Shown here: piece after piece, positions 56,925 through 64,000 of the stretch
Layout of the letters: each line of letters opens with the position of its first letter
Position numbering within the stretch: position 1 is the first letter of the stretch
Assembly (NCBI GenBank): GCA_965178125.1
Contig: OZ237751.1
Location: 744,001 to 808,000, forward strand
Source: Bilabrum cf. latius
Lineage: Eukaryota; Bigyra: Bicosoecida; Bigyra; Bicosoecida
Reading direction: 5' to 3'
Length of the DNA: 64,000 nucleotides
Notes under the pieces: generated by a model
Seen by the model: only the letters and a program-made list of their open reading frames with translations
Database searches by the model: none
What the model was told of the DNA's origin: nothing
Program-made: the position numbers and the translations under genes

Positions 56925-59510
56925 TCAGATTCTCATAGCAGCTGCGACACACCGAGGAAGAGACCAGAGCGACAGTCCGTTGGAGCCATTCCGCAAAATA
57001 CTGCCGGTGCCAAGCTCCCTCCAGGCAGCGCCATCAGCGGATGGGCGAGTCCCGCCTCCATCCGCCGATTCGAAGGCAGCATTCATAGCAGCCGCCGCAG
57101 GAATCCTCCCTTCACTGGTACCAGTCCATGATTCTACATCAGTTCGAGATACTGTAGCGCACGCAATCTCGCACTGGACCGATGCTGCGGCAGCTCCATC
57201 GCTCGTTGCAGCTGTCGCACCATCTGGCTGCAACACCCGCACACGGAGCATCACAGCATCGCTCCATTGCATGGACGCCTCGCAATCATCACTAGTTACG
57301 CCTAGTGCAAAGGCTCGAATTTCTGCCAGGAAACTGCGCAGCGAACCGCCCCCCGACGATGACGGAGCAGGTGCCCCAGACGGAGCTTGCTCCCCGTCGC
57401 AGACCCAGGCAAAGCACCTCGCCGCAGCGCTCACAGCAGGGCCACTCACGGAAGAGGCAGAGCCAACGGCACTATCAGGTTCGAGTTTCTTTGAATCATC
57501 CTGTTCCATGGGCGGCTGAGAGTCTGTCGACGGCTTTGAACAAGGCGGGCCGACGATGCAGCTAGCAGCGAATGCAGCGCTCCGCACGATGCTCCCAAGC
57601 ACCTGTGCGGCTTCCAAGGCAATCATTGATCGACGAGTTGCTGGCTCAAGCCCTGCTCCCGCGAGCTTGGACCATTCGACGGGATCAGATTCTGCCTCTG
57701 CAGCTCCACGTGCTGGGCGAACAAGACCGAGGTCGATGGACCGGAGGAAAGGCGCATCCGTGCAGCGCTGGTCCGTTCCGGGCCACATTTCTTTGCCTTC
57801 TTCTTCTACACGCGCTCGCTTACTTGAGGGGCTTCCATCGGTTCGTGGCTAGGAGCTTGCGCTTGAACCTGCCCGGCCGCACAGCCCCGCCCATGTGAGC
57901 AGCTCTATCCGAGCAAGTGCTCTGACAGGAGACGGCACTCCCTCCGGTTGCATCCCCACCAGGTGCATGCATCGCGCCCATCCACTCGTCACACATTCGT
58001 CCCGAACCTTCTGGTGGAGCACGAGTCCCATCGGTACCACCGCTGCCTAGGCTGATGGGGCGTGAGCCGCAGAAGCAGCAGAAGCACCACCACCTGCACC
58101 CACTGCCAGAGACGCCGAGCCGCCCGCCATTCTTGCAATGCTCGGAGTGGTTGGAATCGGCGCACGAAGCTGCATCGCGGCGCCGATCCCGGAGGGCCTG
58201 GTTCCGTACGCCACCACCCCGGAGCATGCCCTCCGCGCCATGGCCAGTTCTCCTTCGGCCCCTCGCTGGCACACGGCCCCCGCCTCCAAGGCGAGCACAG
58301 GGTCAACGGAACTGCTGGTAGACTTGCCACTCGCGATCACGAGCATGGACTGCGCCCGTCCACTCGTCACACTTATCACCTCCTCGCTGCTGAGAGGGCT
58401 GGACAGATCCACCCACGCCCCATGCATGGCCAGTGTCCTTGCCTCTACTCCGTCAGGGCAGAATGCGAGGCCAGTCCCCACACCCGCATCCTGGGCAAGG
58501 AGACCCTCGTCCACGTGCGGGAGCAGCGGCACAGTGGTCCCTGGTGCCTCAAACATCCCGGTTGCAACCGCGTGCCTGCTGAGCTCCCTGAGCAGCATCG
58601 CCTAGATGCCCTCCCATGCGCCCGCCCGCGCTGTCGCAAGTGCCGATTCGTCCAAGTGGTCTGCAGACAACACGCCGTCGTCATCGTCATCATCATCGCC
58701 GCCGTCCTCCATTGCTTGTCCATCTCCTGCGCCCGGCTTCGCCTCTGCTCCACCGCTTGCACCTGTGCTGGCGGGGGCCTGTCCCGCGCTGCCACCCCCG
58801 GATATGCTGCATCGCGCCGCTTCCTAGAGAACTAAAAAGCTCGCAGAGTCCCATGATGCGGTTGTTTCACCGAGCAGCTCAGTTTCCGGGTGCCTTTTTG
58901 GTGGAGTGACGGAAAGCTGCAGCTCGAGTGCGAACGACGAGTGCCCGATTGTGATCTCAATTTTCCGGGGGCTCTAGCCATTTGGCACGTCGGAACTAGC
59001 TGAGTCGCTCTCTTCCATTTCTGCCGAGCCGACTGCAGCACCACCGTCATCCACTGCGGCAGCTGACAGCTCCAGTTCGTGCCCCTCTGCAATAAGGGAT
59101 TCTGTCGCTCTCACCACGGGCTCCAAGGCAATAATCGCTGCTTGCCGTGACATTTCGTCCTGAAATATGGATCGCACTGCCTGCAACACGGCTTGAGCTC
59201 CAACCATTCCCTGTAGACCGACCTTCATGGCATCGTGTCTGGCTGCGATTGCTGCAACAGACGATAGCTCTGCGAGGACCTGCCGCGATATTCTCCCATC
59301 TGGCGGTCCCCACGGGCTCATAATGGTAGACAGCTGCGCAAGGGCACGGCGGATTTGCTTTATTTTGTGCCTCGAGCGGTGAATCGCGAACAAGCTGTCG
59401 CTGGCCGAAACGGTGGACCCAACGCGGCCACATCCCGACGGACCGTCCACAATAACTGCGACATCTGCTAGAATACTGCGCAATGCGTCGCCTATTGTCT
59501 CTACTGCCAT
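56925..59510 (-). CDS. Ser/Ala-rich protein, unknown function
   Basis: ATG 59510 (MAVETIGDALRSILADVAVI) to TGA 56925-56927, 861 aa, 5 TAG. I checked the frame across the TAG joins and found no TAA/TGA. The N-terminal ~200 residues are predicted helical (KQIRRALAQLSTIM, QGMVGAQAVLQAVRSIFQDE) and are followed by a segment with an Asp run near 58,690. The rest is Ala/Ser/Gly-rich with occasional ordered stretches. No domain was recognised. Similar low-complexity expansion is seen in the TFIIIC-like and large coiled-coil proteins. It lies head-to-tail behind the U2AF-like gene with 163 bp between; a possible splice acceptor just upstream of the ATG (AATTTCAG) leaves open an upstream exon. Confidence 0.6.
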
Positions 59511-59673
59511 GAGTTTTACCTGAAATTGTTGAATAGATGTAGACCAAGTGCCTGCCAGCCGCTTCTGAATCTGCGTGCGGTGCACCCCGGAAGGGATTTC
59601 AAGAAAAAGAATAAATGTAAGAATTGGACACAGTGTGAGAACAAACATAACTCCTTAGCACACAATAGAATTG

Positions 59674-61713
59674 TCAACCATTCGTCAGCGCCCTCGGTCC
59701 CTTGGTGGCCATCTCCTTGCCCCAGCGGACCACCTCGGCCTCCCGCAGCCGCTGATCGAACGCGAACTGCGGACTTGTAAGCCGCTTCGTGTAATCCTTT
59801 GCGACAAGCTAAGCTGGGGTCACGCTTGCAGAAGACACCCCACCACCGCTGCCCCCTCCAGAGCCCGCAGAGGCGCGCTACGACTTGGCGGCCAGCGAGG
59901 CGTCGTACTCGCGACCATAGCCCCAGAACCAGTCGGACGAGTAATCGTCGAGCGGAACGAATGACGTCACTACAATCCGATCCCCAAACGCCCGCCCGGA
60001 CAGCTCCTGCTGCAGCTTCACCGCGGTTGCAACCGATTCCAGCTCGAGGAACAGCGAGCCCATGCCCGCCACCTGCATGCGCGGTCCCCTCTTTCGGTCG
60101 ACTGCCGCGAGGAATCGGTCCCCTGTAACCGACTGCACCACGGACTTGCCTCCAAACACCGTCATGGTCTCCGTGTCGGGTTCGCCTAGCCTGCACCTCT
60201 CGTCCCACGCGTGGGTGGCGGCATCGTCCCAAGCAAAGGGGGGCAGCCGGCGGGCCCAAGTGGCGCGCGGTGCCTTCCAAGACATCAGCGCGGCGCCGCT
60301 CTTGGCGGACCCTCCCCCGCTGCCGGCCTCCCACCTCCTCCTCTTCTTGCCTAGCTCTGCCCCAGCAATACCATCCGCTCCTTGCCCCGCCCTCGCACCA
60401 GCAACATCACCATCACCATCAGCCCCTGCTTCAGTCTCCTCTCCCTCACGCTCCTCTCGCCAGCCCTTGAGCAGCTGCTCCACGTGCGCGACCGCGTCTT
60501 CCAAAATGTCGTCGAATAGAGCCGCATCTTTGATCTGCGCATCGCTCGCTAGATTGTGCAGCGCGAGGACTCGAGTCGACGCGCCCACCAGGCTGCGCTG
60601 GGCCAGCCCCGGCACACCCCTCAGGTGCAGTGGCACTGAGGGCCCCTCCGCGGACGTGGGCTGCAGCTGTTCCCTGAGCGCAGGGGTGAGCGAGTCCGCG
60701 GGGGCACCCGCCCTGCCCGCCCGCCTGTAGGTCTCTACCCATGGGGATCCCGGCTCGGGGCCTCCCAGGAGGACGTGTGCCTGGGCGGGCTGCGGGGGAC
60801 GCGGGGGCAAATCGAGCACGCCCTGGTCCTGGTGCAGCTCAACGGATACCTTGGGTTCCCCCTGGATGCCTCTGATGGGAACCCCGCCAGCGACTGCCGC
60901 CGCGGCGCATGCCGCCACCATCGAGGGCACGCCAGGGAGGCCAGTCCCGAAGGCAGATGCGGCGCAGGCTGCCACTGCAGTGCTCTGTTCCGGGGCCAGT
61001 CCCAGGTTCGGATCCCGGAGGGCGGCCCGCCGCTGCAGCAGGGATTGCACGGCGGCACCCGCTTCCTCCCGGGGAACAAATGCCTCCCCGGTGCGCACCA
61101 TCGAGGGGAGGTGGGCCTGGGCCTGTACCGCGGCGGAGGATGCAGCCGACTGAGAGGACGAAGTGGGCGCTTGCATTCCCGTGGCCATTCGAAGGAGCGG
61201 ATTGTCAGATGCAGCCGCTGCTGAGGCCGCAGCAGAGCTTAGCACCATGGTGGGAGCACCAGCATCCTGCTATGCTTTGCCTGCAGGGCCCATGTCGTAC
61301 TCTTTGGTTCGCTGCACTCGAATGAGGATGCCGGCGATTTTCAACCCACTAAACGATATGGCCACTGAAGCCGCCAGCGAATGGGTAAATTCTACAAAAC
61401 GGAACGTTTGGTCACTTCTACCGGTCGACTGCACGTCAATGACCGGGCCAGGTTGCTGGAATAGGCCTGTGCCAACCAGCAAAGCATTGAAGACGGAACG
61501 AATCACAGCATCGTGCATGTCAGGTGGCGCCCCGCCAACGTAGACTCGCCTTGCTTCTCGAGCACACACTTGAGCGGCGGCGGCTTCAGCTCTCTGCCTT
61601 TCAGCCCTCTCGGCGAGCATTTGCTGCACTTTATACTTCATGTCATCCGAAATCATTGGAACTTGGGCAGCCGGTGCCGTGCCAGCGGGGCCAGGCAGAT
61701 CACTTGATGACAT
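59674..61713 (-). CDS. U2AF large-subunit-like splicing factor (RRM plus UHM)
   Basis: ATG 61713 to TGA 59674-59676, 679 aa, 3 TAG. Residues ~52-140 form an RRM whose start RRVYVGGAPPDMHDAVIRS and length closely match RRM1 of U2AF65 (RRLYVG, then a long helix with FNA). After a long Ala-rich region, VLALHNLASDAQIKDAALFDDILEDAVAH matches the start of the C-terminal U2AF homology motif (UHM), and GMGSLFLELESVATAVKLQQ..GRAFGDRIVVTSFVPLDDY matches its second half. About 140 residues are inserted between the two halves of the UHM. A clear RRM2 was not seen. Expected role: recognition of the polypyrimidine tract and 3' splice site together with SF1 and U2AF35. The Ala-rich linker and split UHM make it an unusual family member. 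Confidence 0.75.
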
Positions 61714-62055
61714 AGTTCACACTAGCAGGCGAGAGCAATCAAGTATACGCGACCTGCTTTCAAGATTGCAAGAAGTTGCATCGCTGCCAATCCCGTGCTA
61801 TCATTGTAACGTGCAGGTTATTCAGACTGCCAGATTCGTAAAATGTGGCATGCACGGGACCATCCTCAGTACTACAGAAATATTTAGAATAGTATGATAC
61901 AATGGCTGTAGTAATCTCCCACACTAGATGAAGTAGGCCAGAATCCACCCGATTTCAAGAAAATCAGAATTGGCAACTCGGAGCCATTCGGGGGAAATCC
62001 ACTGCTGGTCGGGAATATCAAACCTTGCAGTCCCCTCGCCGAGATAGCCGGAATC
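61714..62055. promoter_or_regulatory. Divergent spacer between the U2AF-like and STPG-like genes
   Basis: 342 bp between head-to-head ATGs (61713 on -, 62056 on +). Moderately AT-rich, no ORF or repeat of note. Presumed to hold both promoters. Confidence 0.35.
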
Positions 62056-63737
62056 ATGAGCAGAAACTCGCGGCAGTGGCCTGTGACAAGTTTTGGGTGT
62101 TCGCCTAGGTTTGAGCCGACCAGTTATCAGCGCTCTGGCGACACGGAACCGGGACCAGAAACACGAGGCCACCTCGACTTGACTCGGTCCTCCCACAATC
62201 GCGCTGTTCAAGTCGGCATGGTAAGATCATCTCGATACGTGAAACAGAACTAACATGAAGTTTCTGTGGTTCGTAGTATGTGTCGAAGGCCCATGGAAAC
62301 TAGCGTGTGCCTACCATCTCCTTGTTTTTGCAGCAAGCGTTCGGCTCTTTCCAGCAAAGAGAAGTTTCTGACTACGACAAGGCGTTCCCCAAAATGCGAG
62401 CTACTAGTAGGGCAGTGCATCCTTCTGATGTCATGGGCGTGCCGCAGAAGTTTGTCCAATCCATTCAACGCGGCATGGAAGCAGCCACAACCACAACCTT
62501 GCGACCGCAGTCAACTTCGGCTACCGCCGCGCGGCACAGCCCGACTCACTTGCAACCAACAGTGTCGAGTGCGAGACGCCGCCAGCTCGCTGTCTCCAGG
62601 CGAAGGTTCCTTGAGAGCACAGGGAGGGTGCGCCCGTCCTCGGCAGCGACCAATGCCGCCACCGCCACCGCCGGGACGAGGAGCCCGTCGTCCAGGGCCT
62701 CTTCGGCCGCGGGTGACGCGGGGAGGCTGAGCTCTAGCAGCGCGTGGTTGTCGCCTGCCACGGTGCAGGGAGATGCCGGCGCTGTACCGGAACTGGAGCC
62801 GAGCGAGCAGCTGCAAAGGTCGGTCTACGCCACGCAGTCAGGCGCCAACCGCCCCCACCCTCACTCGTCACACACCTTTGGCAGGATGGCGGTGGACCTG
62901 GCGGCCCCCGAGGCTGAAGAGCCGGGCCCCGGGGCGTACTACCCCGAGTGGGCCGTCCCCGGGGGTGGTGGGGTGGCCACTCTGGCAGCCGACTGCTTCT
63001 CCTCTACCAGCCGAAGGTACGCCATGCGGGGCACCATTGGGTTCGGCAAGAGGTGGTGCACGGACGGAGCGAGAAATGCAGCCGTGCCTGCGGGGACTTA
63101 CGTCAGTAATGACGCAAGGGCGCATCCGAGTCCCCACAACTATGACGTCATGGGAAGTGAAGCGGCAATGAAAGCCAGGAAGGGCTGGAGGCCGCCGCCA
63201 CCAGACGCCATGCAGGCCACCAGAGCCAGGGCCAGGGTCTCAGCAATCGCCAGGAAGGCGATCGGGCTGGGGCCTGTCGCTACGGAACATGCTCCGCGCG
63301 GCGCCGCGGCTGCAGTGGTGGCAGCGCTCCCAGCCTCGCCCCTCGGCTGCATATCGCAGGATGGTGACCCGATGGAAGGCGCAGGCGGTGGGGCGGCGGG
63401 CCTTGTCACAGACACAGGCACCGGGACAGGCACAGGCACAGGCAGCGGGCGCGCCCTTGTTGATGATAAGCTGCCTGGCAAGCTGCAAGGACAGGGGGCC
63501 TGGGCGAGGCTTGGGGTGCCGGAACTGTCTTTGGCTGCAGAGAGTGATAGCAGGGGTACAGGGCCTACAAGAGTCCGCGAGACCGCTGGGAAGGGGGATG
63601 CAGCGCGTGCTGCGGCCGTTCCGGTTCCGGCCGACTCGAAGCAGGAGGAGCTGCGGCGCGTGCAGGCGGAGCTCGACCGAGCCAGGCGCGAGGTAGCGGC
63701 TTTGGAGAAGGCTATGAAGTAGAATTCGCGGTATTGA
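62056..63737 (+). CDS. Sperm-tail PG-rich repeat (STPG/ODF3-like) protein, flagellar
   Basis: Exon 1 is 62056..62220 (55 codons) and exon 2 is 62334..63737, with a 113-bp phase-0 intron GTAAGA...TTGCAG. Predicted 522 aa; one TAG five codons before the real stop TGA 63735-63737. Exon 1 encodes SFGCSPRF...EPGPETRGH. Exon 2 has TFGRMAVDL...EEPGPGAYYPEW, IGFGKRW...PAGTYVSND and PHNYDVMGSE, all variants of the F-G-x-x-x-R-F/W ... P-G-P-G-x-Y repeat found in microtubule-associated flagellar proteins (STPG, ODF3). Ala/Pro-rich linkers and a short C-terminal coiled coil (ELRRVQAELDRARREVAALE) complete it. It implies that the organism builds cilia or flagella. Confidence 0.8.
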
Positions 63738-63839
63738 TAAGGTTATCGCGTTTCGTCATCGATTGCCCAGAATGAGCGAACCGCTGGAACGAACCTTCAT
63801 CGAATTCTTGGAAATTGCCAAAATCACATATTTGACACC

Positions 63840-64000
63840 ATGGGGTTCCTCTTCTCCAAGCCAAAGCCCCCGCCGCCTCCTGAACCATCTCCCAAAGAAA
63901 AAGCCGAGCTGGAGTTGCGACGTCAGATGGTCAAGGTTGAGAGAATAGCTAGAAAGGTAAGCAAAGTGTTACTTGGCAAATTGCAAACAGCACTGATGAG
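63840..64000 (+). CDS. ESCRT-III subunit, first exon (CHMP3/Vps24- or CHMP2-like), partial
   Basis: ATG 63840 opens 39 codons that end at a good donor (AAG|GTAAGC, intron from 63957), and the gene continues past the window. The start MGFLFSKPKPPPPPEPS, followed by a charged helix EKAELELRRQMVKVERIARK, fits the N-terminus of ESCRT-III proteins: a basic N-terminus, then helix 1 beginning with an E-L-R-K pattern as in Vps24/CHMP3. Gly2 could be myristoylated as in human CHMP3/CHMP6. These proteins polymerise on endosomal membranes for scission. Only the first exon is visible, so the subunit type is uncertain. Confidence 0.55.
   Translation, partial: MGFLFSKPKPPPPPEPSPKEKAELELRRQMVKVERIARKVSKVLLGKLQTALM

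Noticed and set aside
1-64000. Interpretation as a pseudogene-rich region full of nonsense mutations
   Set aside because: Only TAG interrupts; TAA, TGA and frameshifts are absent from the same frames, and catalytic residues are intact. Random decay would produce all three stops and indels.
1-64000. TAG as pyrrolysine, or as leucine (as in some algal mitochondria and one rhizarian)
   Set aside because: TAG is far too frequent for pyrrolysine, and four paralog sites pair TAG with CAG. GT-AG introns and nuclear genes exclude an organelle.
1-64000. tRNA, rRNA, CRISPR, or a suppressor tRNA-Gln(CUA) in the window
   Set aside because: No cloverleaf with T-loop GGTTCGAATC-type and matching acceptor was found by eye; the required tRNA must be elsewhere. 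A tRNAscan-SE run would settle this.

Overview
This is nuclear DNA from a GC-rich, gene-dense, probably flagellated protist of unknown affiliation. It is eukaryotic: short GT-AG introns (88-185 bp) interrupt recognisable genes such as RAD51, and the gene set includes RAD51, a U2AF65-like splicing factor, a TFIIIC largest-subunit candidate, a PARP6/8-type ADP-ribosyltransferase, a sirtuin, a GH59 galactocerebrosidase, a PEBP protein, a PH-domain protein, a sperm-tail PG-repeat protein and the start of an ESCRT-III subunit. Hybrid histidine kinases exclude an animal.

The central observation is that TAG is not a stop codon here. Nearly every gene is cut into pieces by in-frame TAG under the standard code. 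With TAG read as an amino acid, the pieces join in one frame with no internal TAA or TGA, giving ORFs of up to 13.3 kb. I count roughly 130 in-frame TAG codons in 18 genes. All 17 gene ends I can place use TGA (12) or TAA (5), never TAG. The window holds two paralogous histidine kinases, and at four aligned sites one has TAG where the other has CAG, so TAG = Gln. This corresponds to NCBI translation table 15. All gene calls below use that code.

Layout. 1-9.4 kb: two hybrid histidine kinases (one - strand and cut by the window edge, one + strand and complete) around a short TRP-like/7-TM membrane protein. 9.5-23.2 kb: one giant - strand gene (4,521 aa) resembling the largest TFIIIC subunit. 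23.4-33.8 kb: a basic disordered protein, a membrane protein with a degenerate RING, and a secreted protein with an EGF-like motif and C-terminal Gln-rich repeats. 34.4-37.0 kb: a hAT-like transposon with perfect 22-bp terminal inverted repeats and an 8-bp target duplication. 37.1-45.5 kb: coiled-coil and PH-domain genes. 45.7-53.5 kb: RAD51, PEBP, galactocerebrosidase, sirtuin. 53.7-64 kb: PARP6/8-like, an unknown Ser/Ala-rich protein, U2AF-like, STPG-like, ESCRT-III start.

Genes are packed 90-670 bp apart, often in head-to-head pairs (TFIIIC/basic protein, coiled-coil/RAD51, PEBP/GALC, sirtuin/PARP, U2AF/STPG). All seven introns found lie in the first ~75 codons and are phase 0. No tRNA, rRNA, CRISPR array or prokaryotic operon was seen.
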